The notes: generated by a model from the letters alone, not told the origin. A DNA stretch of 64,000 nucleotides from Yersinia intermedia (GCF_900635455.1 NZ_LR134116.1:3410001-3474000); one strand, 5' to 3'; positions 1 through 10,090 are shown, counted from the first letter of the stretch. A program made the numbers and translations.

Positions 1-206
1 AAGATCGCTTTGAGTGCATCCCTATTAAGAATATTTTCAACATAAAGCGTCGTTTTCTTACCAGCTAGAGCCTCGACACGACACAAAGACTCTCTCAGCG
101 AGTTAGATAAATTGTCTATCACAATAACATCATCGCCTCGTTCTAAAAGAGCCAGTACGACATGAGAACCTATGTAACCAGCACCACCAGTAACCAGAAT
201 AGCCAT
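1..206 (-). CDS. NAD-dependent UDP-sugar 4-epimerase, N-terminal part only (GalE/Gne)
   Basis: The gene starts at 206 and leaves the window at base 1, so only 68 residues are visible. They open with the Rossmann dinucleotide motif GGAGYIGSH at residues 7-15, followed by VIDNLSNS near residue 30, as in UDP-glucose/UDP-GlcNAc 4-epimerases of the extended SDR family. A clear ribosome-binding sequence (GGAGATGG) lies just before the ATG. At the end of an O-antigen cluster such a gene would supply UDP-galactose (GalE) or UDP-GalNAc (Gne) for the repeat unit. The specificity residues are outside the window, so the two cannot be told apart. The gene is separated from the upstream glycosyltransferase by about 450 gene-free bases and may have its own promoter. 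Confidence 0.9.
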   Translation of the reverse strand, partial: MAILVTGGAGYIGSHVVLALLERGDDVIVIDNLSNSLRESLCRVEALAGKKTTLYVENILNRDALKAI

Positions 207-655
207 TCCATCTCCAGAATTTTAGATCAACTTTATTTACAACTCGTTTAGTTGCACAATAAATTCAGGCTTCTATTATTCGTTTAAAAAGAAGTCCAGC
301 CTCGAGTAATTTACTCTATTCACCCAATATATTTAACCAAGAGAAAATGACGAAATTTATTATTTCACGCTCTCCATAATATCTATAACTACAATCACAC
401 CATTCATATACAATATTTTATATTACTATAAGCAAATTATCTTTTTAATAAAAAAAAGCAATACCTCATTGGGAGAAAGTAAAACACCCACATTAGCAGC
501 GGCCGCCAAGTCAATTTAATTATACGTCAAGAGAATTTATAATAACAATATATTCTCACTACCGACTTCATGAATGGTTTGTCTATGCCACATAGCGATA
601 TTGTGATAAAAATAGAGTTTTCATAATAGTTTATTGTTTTAATATATTGTCATGA
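207..655. other. gene-free AT-rich spacer inside the O-antigen cluster
   Basis: About 450 bases separate the last glycosyltransferase from the epimerase, unlike the overlapping or near-contiguous genes upstream. No open frame of useful length, hairpin terminator or insertion-sequence end was seen. It could hold a promoter for the epimerase or be a scar of past cluster rearrangement; the sequence does not decide this. Confidence 0.6.
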
Positions 656-1789
656 CTATTCTTTAAAATCTGCAGAAATAATTTCAATTAACCTCTCAGT
701 GGCTTTATTTTCATCAAATTTCTCTACTGCAATCTTACGGCTTGCTTTTCCCATAGAAATAATGCGATTAGGGTTTTCAATATAAACAACCATTGCATTC
801 ACTAAAGCAGCCACATCCCATGGTGGGATTAAATATCCATTGTAACCATCAATAACTGTTTCCCGGCAACCAGGAACATCAGTAGTTATCACTGCTCTTC
901 CTATCGACATTGCTTCTTGAGTACTTCTTGGAACTCCTTCTCTGTATGAAGGTAAGACAAAAACACTAACCTCCTCTAAAAAATGTTTAATTTCAACAAG
1001 TTGCCCTAAAAAACTAACATTACCTTCATTTTCCCATTCATCAACTTGAGCTTGATTTATTCCTCCTGGGTTATTATCAACAGAGCCTGCTATACTAAAA
1101 CGTACCAATGGATATTTTGATTTTACTATTTTTGCAGCCTGAACAAATTCTCTTACACCTTTTTCAACAAGAAGCCGTGAAACCATTCCAAAATGAATAC
1201 TCTTAACCTTGGGCTCAGTGTAAGCATATCCATCAAGATCAACTCCAATCCCACCGATAATGTCATAATCCTTAACTTTAATATTGCTGTGCAATATGAG
1301 ATCACTATAATCATCTTTATTTAAAAATAAGACTTTATTTGCTAATGGAAGCGAAATTTTATATAACCAAGTTTGTACTTTCCTCAATACTTTTTTACGC
1401 CATGACTCCTCATGCGAATGTGAGGTGAAACAGAAACCTAACCCTTCCAGAAGTAAGTAAATATCATTTACACCTGCAACCTTAGCAGCAATTGAGCCAA
1501 AGATAACGGGTTTTGGAAAGAAACATAGGACAACATCAGGTTTTATTTTTTTTATTTTCTTCGACAATCTATATGTGTTTACAAAATCGGATAATGGATT
1601 CATTCCTGAACGTGAAAACTGATAAAAACTAGGTTTTGCTCCCATCTTTTTTATTTTATCAAAATTCTCTTGATCATTATCTATTGTCAATGTTTCAACA
1701 CTTATACCACGCCCAGCAAGAACCTGAATAATTTTTTTCCTGAATAAAACTATCGTACTAGACTGATTTCCAATTAGTAGCACCTTCAT
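656..1789 (-). CDS. glycosyltransferase family 4 (O-antigen)
   Basis: A 377-residue GT-B fold protein. The N-terminal half starts MKVLLIGNQ and contains KIKPDVVLCFFPKP near residues 82-95. The C-terminal half has the retaining GT4 signature: FGMVSRLLVEKGV near residue 200, then VFVLPSYREGVPRSTQEAMSIGRAVI near residues 278-303, which includes the conserved Glu pair that contacts the sugar nucleotide. It should act at the cytoplasmic face, adding one sugar of the O-unit to undecaprenyl diphosphate. Only 3 bases separate it from the upstream glycosyltransferase, so the two are cotranscribed. The overall look is close to PglA-type N-acetylhexosaminyl transferases, but the donor and acceptor cannot be read from sequence. 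Confidence 0.88.
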   Translation of the reverse strand: MKVLLIGNQSSTIVLFRKKIIQVLAGRGISVETLTIDNDQENFDKIKKMGAKPSFYQFSRSGMNPLSDFVNTYRLSKKIKKIKPDVVLCFFPKPVIFGSIAAKVAGVNDIYLLLEGLGFCFTSHSHEESWRKKVLRKVQTWLYKISLPLANKVLFLNKDDYSDLILHSNIKVKDYDIIGGIGVDLDGYAYTEPKVKSIHFGMVSRLLVEKGVREFVQAAKIVKSKYPLVRFSIAGSVDNNPGGINQAQVDEWENEGNVSFLGQLVEIKHFLEEVSVFVLPSYREGVPRSTQEAMSIGRAVITTDVPGCRETVIDGYNGYLIPPWDVAALVNAMVVYIENPNRIISMGKASRKIAVEKFDENKATERLIEIISADFKE

Positions 1790-1792
1790 ATA

Positions 1793-2878
1793 TTAAACCT
1801 TATAAATCTTCAGCCACTGTTGCACTATATTTTTTATAGAAAAATTATCAATAACTCTCTGTCTATTTCTTGATAAGATCGAACTAATTTCTTCGTCAGA
1901 ATAATTAAGTACTTCAGTTATTTTTTCCGCCAGTGCTTTACTATCTGAAATAGGAACAACAAGTTGCGAGTTTCCCACAACTTCTGCAACACCTCCAGCA
2001 TCAGTGACGACCAATGGTCTCTCACAAGACATAGCTTCCGCAACAACTAAGCCAAAGCCCTCCCAACGAGAGGAAAGTACAAATAAATCGCAGGCTGAAT
2101 ACCACTCTTCTACATTTTTCTGCATTCCAAGCCAATGGACACGTTCGTCGCAGTTTAAATTTATAGCCAATTTTTTTAACTGATCATCCAACTCCCCCGA
2201 ACCGATTATTGCCAATTGAGCTTTTGGTACCATATCTAAACATGCAAATGCTCTAAGTAGGTTAGGATAATCTTTTGCTTCAGTTAATCGCCCAATAGCT
2301 AGTAACAGTGGCGTTGAATTTCCTACGCCTAGTTCGTTTCTTTTTATTTCGCGCCATTCAGAATTAAATATGAATTTTTTGTGGTCTATACCATTATGAA
2401 GTGCAACTATTTTGTCTTTCCTAGTAGCGCCTTTAGCGATGAACTCTTCCACTGCCTCCTGACTCACGTTCGTTGAGACATCGGCCAAAAAGTCAGTTAA
2501 GCGATATGCTAGCATTCGAATACGCCCCCCCTCATTTTTACTATGAGCGGTGCTTATCAAAATTGGAATATATGTAGTTAAACGTAATAAACGTGAAAAA
2601 ATATTCGCATGAACCATATGGCTATGTATAATATCAGGAGAGAAACTTTTTATTATTTGACGGGCCTTCAGGTAGGACTTTACCACCCCCAGAAAAGTTC
2701 TTTTCATATTTAAATTAACTACTTTAATTTTCAAATTTTTAGGCTTACAAATCACCTCACCAGACAAACAAATAATCATGATATTATGCCCTTGGAAAGA
2801 TAGCTCATCCGAAAGGTCACATAATTGCCTTTCAGCACCACCGAGACCAAGACCTGTAATTGTGAATAAAATATTCAT
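1793..2878 (-). CDS. glycosyltransferase family 4 (O-antigen)
   Basis: A 361-residue GT4 enzyme. It opens with the acceptor-side glycine-rich loop ITGLGLGGAERQLCDL (residues 7-22), carries HSHMVHANIFSRL near residue 85, and has the donor-side block LLAIGRLTEAKDYPNLLRAF near residue 190 followed by LFVLSSRWEGFGLVVAEAM near residue 265 with the usual two glutamates. Length and layout are full for the family. It lies 9 bases after wzy and 3 bases before the next glycosyltransferase. Inferred role: one linkage of the O-repeat unit on the lipid carrier. The exact sugar is unknown. Confidence 0.9.
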   Translation of the reverse strand: MNILFTITGLGLGGAERQLCDLSDELSFQGHNIMIICLSGEVICKPKNLKIKVVNLNMKRTFLGVVKSYLKARQIIKSFSPDIIHSHMVHANIFSRLLRLTTYIPILISTAHSKNEGGRIRMLAYRLTDFLADVSTNVSQEAVEEFIAKGATRKDKIVALHNGIDHKKFIFNSEWREIKRNELGVGNSTPLLLAIGRLTEAKDYPNLLRAFACLDMVPKAQLAIIGSGELDDQLKKLAINLNCDERVHWLGMQKNVEEWYSACDLFVLSSRWEGFGLVVAEAMSCERPLVVTDAGGVAEVVGNSQLVVPISDSKALAEKITEVLNYSDEEISSILSRNRQRVIDNFSIKNIVQQWLKIYKV

Positions 2879-2887
2879 AGTTCGTCA

Positions 2888-4025
2888 TTACCTCGAACCT
2901 TTATCTTCTATTGAAGAAAGCCACTTTTCGTGTGCCAAATCATGAAGTCCATTATTATCATAGAATATATAAGAAGAATTCACTTCTAATTGATAAAATG
3001 ATATAGGTGCATTTGGATTTCTAAAATAAGAAGCTAGATTAAAAACGATAAAAAGGGCAAATAAACAATATGCTCTAAATAGTTTGAGGCTTAACAATCT
3101 AGAAAACACATTACCTTGTAAAGAAAAGTATAATACAACAACAAAATAGAAGTAGTAAGAAATCCTGACCAAGAAAGGTATCGAGGAACTAAAAAGATGT
3201 ATAATGGCACCAAGATAGATTAGTCTAACCAACAAGTCATCTTTATATTTTATATTTCTATGTTTTATATTAAAAAAACAAACTAGTATAAAAATAAAAT
3301 CCAATATATTCAGAAAACCAAACTTCAATAAGACGCCATAAGACGATAAATAATAATTTATTTTTTCAAAAACAAAATTAAAACCCGCAAGAGAACTGAA
3401 TAGATGACCAGATAAAAAAATCAAACAAAATAAGACTATAGCTAGCAGCAAAGAAATTAAAAAAAATGATTTATCATTTTTTATTTTCATGAGAAAGAAT
3501 ATAGGTATTATTGCTATAGCTGACGCATGAAAACATGATGCAACAATGACCCAGCGAAAATATCCTTTTTGTAAAAACACAAAACACAGGAACGAGTAAA
3601 ACACTATAATACAAGCAATATACTGCCTAAGCTGTTCTAGAATCAAAGAGTAGCCAAAAACTAAAACTATAAAAGCAAAAAAATAAGGTTGATTACAGTT
3701 AACTTTGAAAAGAATAAAGGATAAAAGAAAAAAACAGATTAGATAGAATAGTAAAATTGAAGTTCCAAAATCTCCAAATGATAAATATAATAACAACTTG
3801 AAAAAATAAACAAAACCAAATTCAAAAATAGAAAATGGAGTACCTCCTTCAATGAAGGATAAAAAAATATATACTCCAATCATTTCCATTTAAATAGAAT
3901 ATAGAAAATGCCACAGATAACCATAGCACAGATAAAAATGAGATTACCACTTTAAGTCTAAAATTAACCTTATTCCATAGAGTAGAAAGAAGTAGTAAAG
4001 GAAACGAGACAAAAAGTATATACAT
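2888..4025 (-). pseudogene. wzy: O-antigen polymerase Wzy (EpsG-like), reading frame split by a 1-base shift
   Basis: Two adjoining frames together make one polytopic membrane protein. The first (3849-4025, 58 residues, starting MYILFVSFP) begins 2 bases after the upstream glycosyltransferase stop, has a GGGA ribosome site, and reaches NGNDWSIYFF before a stop. The second (2888-3889, 333 residues) carries on with LSFIEGGTPFSIFEFGF and about nine more hydrophobic segments. The join falls on a run of seven A (plus strand 3861-3867). Removing one base gives a continuous 378-residue protein with GNDW..Y and E.GF spaced as in EpsG-family polymerases. Wzy joins O-units in the periplasm. As written, translation from the true start ends early, so the cell would make single-unit (semi-rough) O-antigen unless slippage restores the frame. 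A sequencing error at the homopolymer is also possible. Confidence 0.82.
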
Positions 4026-4027
4026 TT

Positions 4028-4921
4028 TTATCGTCCCATTCGATCGAGTATATAGATCATTATATGCAGTGGATCAAAAAACTTTAACCACCGAGAATAT
4101 TTAGGGAAACGAGAATTTAAATAAAAATAAAATTTATGATGTAAATAAGCTAAATAATGTTTTTTTTCCAATCTAAAATCATTTAGTCTAAATAAATCAG
4201 ATAAAAGTTTTTTGTTAATTCCTAAACCACTTTGTGTGGTTACTTGATTAGAGTGTATTCTGTACTCTACAGTTATTACATCCAAGAAAACAACATCCCT
4301 CTTTTCACATATAAGCTTAAGCCAAAGGGGGAGGTCCTCTAATAATTCATACCTCTCATTAAAGATGACACCTTCATCTCTAAAAAGAGAGTTGTTAATA
4401 AATGCAGCTGGGGCAAGGTTATTCAGATGTAACATTGCTAAAAATTCTTTACACCAACTGGCTTTTAATTTTATTACATACTTTGTCCATCCTAATGGAT
4501 AGATATTGCCAACTTCCACTCCGGAACCAAAAGTCTCAAATAAAGAAAAAATAACTATTGGCCGAATTTTAAACATATCGGAATACTTTACTAATTGGAC
4601 AATTGCATCTGGTTTCATTATATCATCAGAACCAATAAATTTAACCCAATCTCCTTGGCAGTATGGAATAGCTTTATTCAAGTTTTTCGGTATACCTTCA
4701 TTTTTACCACTGGTAATTAATATAATACGAACATTATTATTTGATTTTTTTTTATTTATCCACTCATTGCATATGTTTACAGTAGCATCGCTAGAATAAT
4801 CATCAGTTATTATTATTTCAATATTTTTATATAGCTGATTGATACAACTATCCAACGTTTCTTCGATAAAATGCTCCGCATTATACGATGCAACTACTAT
4901 TGATACTAATGGATTATACAT
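4028..4921 (-). CDS. glycosyltransferase family 2 (O-antigen)
   Basis: A 297-residue GT-A enzyme. It begins VSIVVASYNAEHFIEETLDS (residues 6-25), then has IEIIITDDYSSDAT near residue 35 (nucleotide-binding Asp pair) and WVKFIGSDDIMKPDAI near residue 93, where the SDD is the metal-binding DXD equivalent. The C-terminal part contains LLEDLPLWLKL, in which the ED is the probable catalytic base region of inverting GT2 enzymes. The gene starts 6 bases after the preceding GT2 stop, and its own stop is 2 bases before the wzy start. Donor and acceptor sugars are unknown. Confidence 0.9.
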   Translation of the reverse strand: MYNPLVSIVVASYNAEHFIEETLDSCINQLYKNIEIIITDDYSSDATVNICNEWINKKKSNNNVRIILITSGKNEGIPKNLNKAIPYCQGDWVKFIGSDDIMKPDAIVQLVKYSDMFKIRPIVIFSLFETFGSGVEVGNIYPLGWTKYVIKLKASWCKEFLAMLHLNNLAPAAFINNSLFRDEGVIFNERYELLEDLPLWLKLICEKRDVVFLDVITVEYRIHSNQVTTQSGLGINKKLLSDLFRLNDFRLEKKHYLAYLHHKFYFYLNSRFPKYSRWLKFFDPLHIMIYILDRMGR

Positions 4922-4927
4922 AAAAAT

Positions 4928-5923
4928 CTATTTCCAAAAAATAATCATACTGGTTAAAAATATTTGTGTCATTCCTTTAAAAGATATACTACGAATGTTA
5001 TTAAAGATATTTTTTCGGTAACATTTCAAACCATATTGAATACCATTAGACCACGCATCTCTATCTATGCCTACATTTTTCCATTGATAGTATCTTGATG
5101 CTACTCCCCATAAAGTACCAGCTTGTAGCTTAAGAGCTTTTTTTATTAAGTGATTAGAGGAATCAAATTCAAAACAAATATATTTAAATAATATTTCAGA
5201 ATTATAAATAACTTTAAAATAATTATCATTTATTCTGCGAACTGTAGAGTTAGGATTATTTACAAAAAAATATACTCCATCGCAATTAGTTACTACCAAG
5301 TTAGCCTTTGAATAACATATCCTAGCTATTACCTCATCATTATTTAAATAATTTACATTCTTAGTGTTCAACTTTTCGTAAGAAGCATAACTTTCTAATA
5401 GATTTTTTTTCCTGTATATTCCGAAACCATGCAACCCCCAAGAGTCTATACAAGCGTAAAATGCTTCTGCTCCTGAAACTAATGTTCTATCAGTATATAA
5501 CTGAAAAGGTTTACCATTTTCAACTCTATCTGAATTACTTACATGTAATAACTTAAACAAAACAATATCAACCATAACTCCATTTTTTGAAAAAAAATAA
5601 CTCATCGCGGAACTAATAGCATCTTGTGATAACGAGTCATCACAATCTACAAAAGCAATATAGTTACCATTTGCATTTTTAACTCCAGTTTTTCGTGCTT
5701 CGGCAGCACCCATATTATTTTGTTTAATATAGCGAACTTTATTGTCGTTTCTTTTTAAAGCTATTTTTTTTATTATATCCAGAGTATGATCTGTTGAACC
5801 ATCATCAATAAATAAAATCTCAATAAATTTGTAACTCTGACTCAGTAGGACAGAACATATATGTTGTAAATTTTTCTCTTCATTAAACGTAGGAACAACA
5901 ATAGTACATAACATATTACTCAT
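4928..5923 (-). CDS. glycosyltransferase family 2 (O-antigen)
   Basis: A 331-residue GT2 enzyme with CTIVVPTFNEEKNLQHI (residues 6-22), IEILFIDDGSTDHTLDII (about 34-51) and YIAFVDCDDSLSQDAI near residue 88; the DCDD is the metal-binding motif. A conserved NNDEVIARIC stretch near residue 190 is the likely catalytic acid/base region. Its start lies inside the end of wzx (8-base overlap), pointing to translational coupling. It is expected to transfer one sugar to the lipid-linked O-unit in the cytoplasm. The specificity cannot be inferred. Confidence 0.9.
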   Translation of the reverse strand: MSNMLCTIVVPTFNEEKNLQHICSVLLSQSYKFIEILFIDDGSTDHTLDIIKKIALKRNDNKVRYIKQNNMGAAEARKTGVKNANGNYIAFVDCDDSLSQDAISSAMSYFFSKNGVMVDIVLFKLLHVSNSDRVENGKPFQLYTDRTLVSGAEAFYACIDSWGLHGFGIYRKKNLLESYASYEKLNTKNVNYLNNDEVIARICYSKANLVVTNCDGVYFFVNNPNSTVRRINDNYFKVIYNSEILFKYICFEFDSSNHLIKKALKLQAGTLWGVASRYYQWKNVGIDRDAWSNGIQYGLKCYRKNIFNNIRSISFKGMTQIFLTSMIIFWK

Positions 5924-7184
5924 TTGATATCTTTCCTAAATGAGCCATATAAACAAACACAACCACAATTAAATATAGTCCATAATTTAACATATAGGCT
6001 AAACTCACAGCTATCAAACCAGAAGAACTAATAAGTAGATATGTCAAAAGCGGAAACAGAGCACTGAATACTATTTCTAGAATTGCATTTATTTTAAAAT
6101 AGCCTTTGGCAAGTAATATTGTCGCGAACAACCAACTGGTAATTCTTAGTACATCACCAATATTTTGATAGAAAAACAGAACATTTGCTCGATAAAAATC
6201 TTTTGAAAACAATAAATAAATAATAAAATCTCTCAAAAAATAAATAGTTAGAGACATTAAAACGGCCATTGGGATAACAACTAAAGCACCCTTTTTGAGA
6301 ATACTTAGGTAGTCAGATCTTAATTTTGCGGCTGCTGTTTTTGGAAAATAGTACACAGTAAGGGCAGTTGTCAACACTGCCAGGTAAGCTTCAGATATTT
6401 TTGAAACAGCCTGCCAATAGCCAGCATCCGTTAATGATAAATGACTTGATAGTATAGAGCGAACTATAATTAGAGATATTGGCCCTGTAAATGCACCGAT
6501 TACACCCATGAAAAAATAATTTCTCATTTCGAGTAATTTTTTTCGTTCTGTAGGCCCAAACCAATATTTAGCACTAAACCAATATTGTCGATACAGTAAT
6601 AGCACTAACCAAAAACCTGCGATTGCATTATTTAACGCAGCAGATATAAGTGCACCAGTCAAACCATAAAAATAAACTAAAAAAGACATTGAAACGAGTG
6701 ATGACAATATTGCGAGAACATTGGCAATAAAGTAACGCTTATAATCTGACAGCCCGTTTAATACACCTAGAAATAAGCTATTAGCCACATTCAGTGGTAT
6801 AACTAGCAGAGCTAAAATAACTAACCAATAAAACTTCTCATTATGAAAAAGCCATATGGCTAATTTTTCTGATAATAAGACACCTATTATTATTATGACT
6901 GTACTTGCAGCAATCGATAACTTAAGAGCTGCACGCCAGAATAATGCGGCAGCACTATAGTCATGACTATTCTCAGCTGTATACCTATTTACACCTTGAG
7001 AAACTTGAGATGCAATAAATCCATTAATAAATGTAACAAAATTCTGTAACTGCCCCAAAGCAGCTAACCCCGAGGGCCCTGTATATACAGCTACTACCTT
7101 AGAAATAAAGAAACCACAAACAAGCCTTAACAAAGTCACAATCCCACTTAGGATAGTGACTTGCGTAAAATTCAATTTGGCCAC
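5916..7184 (-). CDS. wzx: O-antigen flippase Wzx
   Basis: A 422-residue, almost wholly hydrophobic protein with about 12 predicted membrane spans. The N-terminus resembles polysaccharide transporters of the MATE/MOP group: [36 protein letters not shown] in residues 6-41, with the GP..LA.LGQ motif shared by Wzx proteins that move ECA or O-units. It would flip the undecaprenyl-linked repeat unit to the periplasmic face, where Wzy polymerises it. It overlaps the aminotransferase gene by 13 bases and the next glycosyltransferase by 8, so the block is one transcription unit. The family call is firm; the substrate is inferred from context only. Confidence 0.9.
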   Translation of the reverse strand: MAKLNFTQVTILSGIVTLLRLVCGFFISKVVAVYTGPSGLAALGQLQNFVTFINGFIASQVSQGVNRYTAENSHDYSAAALFWRAALKLSIAASTVIIIIGVLLSEKLAIWLFHNEKFYWLVILALLVIPLNVANSLFLGVLNGLSDYKRYFIANVLAILSSLVSMSFLVYFYGLTGALISAALNNAIAGFWLVLLLYRQYWFSAKYWFGPTERKKLLEMRNYFFMGVIGAFTGPISLIIVRSILSSHLSLTDAGYWQAVSKISEAYLAVLTTALTVYYFPKTAAAKLRSDYLSILKKGALVVIPMAVLMSLTIYFLRDFIIYLLFSKDFYRANVLFFYQNIGDVLRITSWLFATILLAKGYFKINAILEIVFSALFPLLTYLLISSSGLIAVSLAYMLNYGLYLIVVVFVYMAHLGKISNE

Positions 7185-8290
7185 CGGTTAATTACATTAA
7201 TTACATGTTGAACATCAGATGAACACATACTTGGATCCATCGGAATAGATAGAACGCTTGCATGTAGTTTTTCTGAAATAGGATATGATAATGTCGCTAG
7301 CTCTTTATATGCGGCCTGCTTGTGTGGAGGGATCGGATAATGAACTAGAGTTTGAATATTATTGTCTGCTAGATACGCTTGAAAACTTTCGCGATTACTG
7401 ACCTGAATAACAAACAAATGCCATACATGTGATAGCACCCCTCCATTCACGCTTGGTAGTATTATGCTATCAGAGATAATTTCGTTTAAGTAGCGTTTTG
7501 CAATTTCCATACGCTTTTTATTATTCAAATCTAGGTACTTAAGCTTAACACTAAGTACTGCTGCCTGAAGCTCATCTAACCGACTATTAACCCCTTGATA
7601 TTTATTTTGATATTTTACGTGTGAACCATAATTTCTCAATGCATATAAAACCTGTGCTAAATCATCATTATTTGTAGTGATCGCTCCAGCATCGCCTAGT
7701 GCACCTAGATTTTTCCCTGGATAGAAGCTAAATGCACCAGCATCTCCCCATGCACCAACCTTCACTCCATCAACTACTGCGCCATGAGCTTGGGCACAAT
7801 CTTCTAGAACCAGAAGACTATTTTCTTTAGCTATCAGAGTTAAATCAGCAATAGAACAAGCTTGCCCATACAAATGAACTGGCAATAATACTTTTGTCTT
7901 TTTAGTTATTAGTCGACGAATACAATTTGCATCAATATTGAATGTTTCAGGATTAGGTTCAACTAGTACTGGGATTAAATTATTTTGTGAGATAGCTAAT
8001 ATAGATGCAATATAAGTATTTGATGGCACCAAAACCTCATCGCCATCTTGCAAGAAACCGAGTTCTTTCCAAGCCCGCAATACAAGAATTAATGCATCCA
8101 ATCCATTAGCCACGCCAATACAATATTTCACACCACAATAACTAGCAAATTCATGCTCAAATTTTTTAAGTCTCTCGCCCATTATATACCAACCAGAATC
8201 AAACACATCCTTCATAGCTAAGAGTATTTCATCTGACTGAGCCATGTTTATTCTTTTTAAATCTAAAAACTTTACCATTTCATTTACCAT
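7172..8290 (-). CDS. fdtB: dTDP-3-oxo-6-deoxyhexose aminotransferase (FdtB/QdtB type)
   Basis: A 372-residue PLP enzyme of the DegT/DnrJ/EryC1 sugar aminotransferase family. Lys193 in [14 protein letters not shown] is the Schiff-base lysine; Asp164 in [10 protein letters not shown] contacts the PLP ring nitrogen; the GLDAL loop near residue 63 and LPVHLYGQ near residue 136 are also typical. It follows an FdtA-like ketoisomerase and an acyltransferase, so it should aminate C3 of dTDP-3-oxo-6-deoxyhexose to dTDP-3-amino-3,6-dideoxyhexose (Fuc3N or Qui3N). The start overlaps the acyltransferase by 11 bases; an in-frame ATG four codons in (8278) is an alternative that removes the overlap. Confidence 0.88.
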   Translation of the reverse strand: MVNEMVKFLDLKRINMAQSDEILLAMKDVFDSGWYIMGERLKKFEHEFASYCGVKYCIGVANGLDALILVLRAWKELGFLQDGDEVLVPSNTYIASILAISQNNLIPVLVEPNPETFNIDANCIRRLITKKTKVLLPVHLYGQACSIADLTLIAKENSLLVLEDCAQAHGAVVDGVKVGAWGDAGAFSFYPGKNLGALGDAGAITTNNDDLAQVLYALRNYGSHVKYQNKYQGVNSRLDELQAAVLSVKLKYLDLNNKKRMEIAKRYLNEIISDSIILPSVNGGVLSHVWHLFVIQVSNRESFQAYLADNNIQTLVHYPIPPHKQAAYKELATLSYPISEKLHASVLSIPMDPSMCSSDVQHVINVINRWPN

Positions 8291-8816
8291 TAATTAAACG
8301 ATTAAATTTTAATTTAAATTTTTCGTAACATGTACGTGTGAATTCGTAATTATTATTAATATCATCTTCACCGCAAAAAACCGCACCGGTTTTTTCGTGA
8401 AATGAAACAACTGTTTTATTTTTTTTATCCACTTGAAAATATGCGGAGTCAAATCCAATATGCTCGAAAGCGTACTGGTAAACTAAATATGCACTTTCTA
8501 TTGCTGCTGTTCTAGTTTTGTTATTGTTTAATATCCAACTTCCCCAACAAAAACTTTTCCGACCTAAAAAATCATAGAGTCGCACTGTTCCAATGGAAAG
8601 TTCAGAGTCAAGCAACTCAATTATAAAATAAAATTCCTCGCCATTTTTTTCTCTATTTTTATATTTTTTCAACCATTCTCTTTGCTGTAATTCTGTACCA
8701 GTTACTTTTGATATATGCTCATTTAATTTCTCATCTATACGTAGTGAGTATATGAAGCTAGCATCATCAGGGCTTGCTAATCGAAGCTGAATAGTTTTGC
8801 CTTTTATCTTATCCAT
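8280..8816 (-). CDS. GNAT-family sugar N-acyltransferase
   Basis: A 178-residue protein that looks like the RimJ/RimL-type GNAT fold: [16 protein letters not shown] (residues 12-27), [24 protein letters not shown] near residues 60-83, and [19 protein letters not shown] near residues 128-146, the last matching the usual N..S...YEK.GF block. Between the ketoisomerase and aminotransferase it most likely puts the acyl group on the 3-amino sugar, the step called FdtC/QdtC elsewhere. The well-studied QdtC is a hexapeptide-repeat acetyltransferase, whereas this is a GNAT, so the acyl donor (acetyl or other) is open. It overlaps fdtA by 8 bases. Confidence 0.78.
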   Translation of the reverse strand: MDKIKGKTIQLRLASPDDASFIYSLRIDEKLNEHISKVTGTELQQREWLKKYKNREKNGEEFYFIIELLDSELSIGTVRLYDFLGRKSFCWGSWILNNNKTRTAAIESAYLVYQYAFEHIGFDSAYFQVDKKNKTVVSFHEKTGAVFCGEDDINNNYEFTRTCYEKFKLKFNRLINGK

Positions 8817-9213
8817 TCTTTTCAGCCTCTCTTATAAACTCGTCGTAATTTCGAATATAATCAGCCTCATCATAAAAATCATCAGCAAGAACCATCAAAA
8901 CACAATCATCTGAAAAATCATACATCTCATGCCATATCATAGGCTCAATAGCAAGTCCTTGCGCCGGATTATCAAGGTAGACTTCTATTTTCTCGAACCC
9001 ATCATCTAAAATTATTCTACATGCCCCACGAACAGGAATGGCCAATTGCTGAAGCTTATAATGAGCATGAAATCCACGGTGTACATCATTAATAGTTTCA
9101 AACATATAATACACGCGCTTGATAGAGAAAGGGATGTTTTTAGTTTCCTCAAGTGCGATAAGCTGACCTCTTTCATCACCATGCTTCTGTAATTGAATTA
9201 ATTTGACGTCCAT
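8809..9213 (-). CDS. fdtA: dTDP-4-oxo-6-deoxyglucose 3,4-ketoisomerase (FdtA/QdtA type)
   Basis: A 134-residue cupin. Key features are DERGQLIALEETKNIPF at residues 13-29, RVYYMFET near residue 33, the catalytic HAH at 49-51 (RGFHAHYK), and WHEMYDFS near residue 93. These belong to the WxcM-like/FdtA family, which moves the keto group of dTDP-4-oxo-6-deoxyglucose from C4 to C3. Whether the product has the galacto (FdtA) or gluco (QdtA) configuration cannot be settled by eye. It is the first gene of the operon and has a good AAGGAA ribosome site. Its substrate must come from RmlA/RmlB-type enzymes, which are not in this window. Confidence 0.88.
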   Translation of the reverse strand: MDVKLIQLQKHGDERGQLIALEETKNIPFSIKRVYYMFETINDVHRGFHAHYKLQQLAIPVRGACRIILDDGFEKIEVYLDNPAQGLAIEPMIWHEMYDFSDDCVLMVLADDFYDEADYIRNYDEFIREAEKNG

Positions 9214-10090
9214 TATGTTCCTTAGAAATTAAACGTTTCAGGAAGAGACTACAAAAACCTCATAACAAGGACTGGTAGAAGATACTATTCATCTCTAGTC
9301 AAATCGACTTAAAAGTCCCTTTCCTGTAGCATATATACTGTTATGTAATGTACACCAGATTATAATATCAATTATATCACCAATTCTTATGCGACAATCT
9401 TCCTCACTCAAATACATCGCTATTATTTTTATAAAGCTCTTTCACTATTTTACTTTCAGTAATCTATAAAACAACGCAATTACTCTAATATACTTTATTT
9501 TTATTTCTAAGAGAAATAAAAATTATACAAAGTTCATTCAAAATAAACCATTAACATTTAAAATAGATAAGCTAATTTGGACATCAGCACCACAATTAAT
9601 AGAGATTCCTCCCTCATTAATCTAATCTCTTTTATCGAAAAACGTTCAGAGACAGTCATTAGTTTTAGTTTAATTCTGCACCAGTTAACTAGCATTAATT
9701 ATTATGTTAGATTTAGAATTTGAGCAATTAGTAAATATAAATCCATTGTAAACATTCTTATTAGTTATGACGCCATGTTGATTTTATTCTACTTCACCTG
9801 CAATTAATTTCTCCTACAAAAGAAAAAAGTACAGCATTCACAACTATATCCGATACTAATATCGTTACTGACACAGCATTGTTAAATTCAATTCCTAATA
9901 ACTAAAATGTTAATTTAAAAATAGCATAAATTCAAACTCAGCTAATTTATATAAAAGGGGCATTAATATTTTGACTTTTCACACCAATAATATCGATATG
10001 CATGTCGAGTATAAAACTTTATTTAATTTCTAAAAGAAGAGATTATTCAATTAAAATCATGCAATTACGCCAAAAACATTGAATTATAGA
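9214..10090 (-). other. long untranslated leader between JUMPStart and fdtA
   Basis: Almost 0.9 kb of very AT-rich sequence lies between the ops element and the first O-antigen gene. Stop codons are dense in every frame, and no gene remnant, IS end or strong terminator was recognised. If transcription starts before JUMPStart, this whole stretch is leader RNA that RNA polymerase must cross, a setting in which RfaH antitermination would matter. It may also be what is left after deletion of genes from the cluster. Confidence 0.55.

Noticed and set aside
495..515. GCGGCCGC palindrome in the AT-rich spacer
   Set aside because: An isolated 8-base restriction-type palindrome with no partner features; may be chance or a cloning-type site, not a biological signal.
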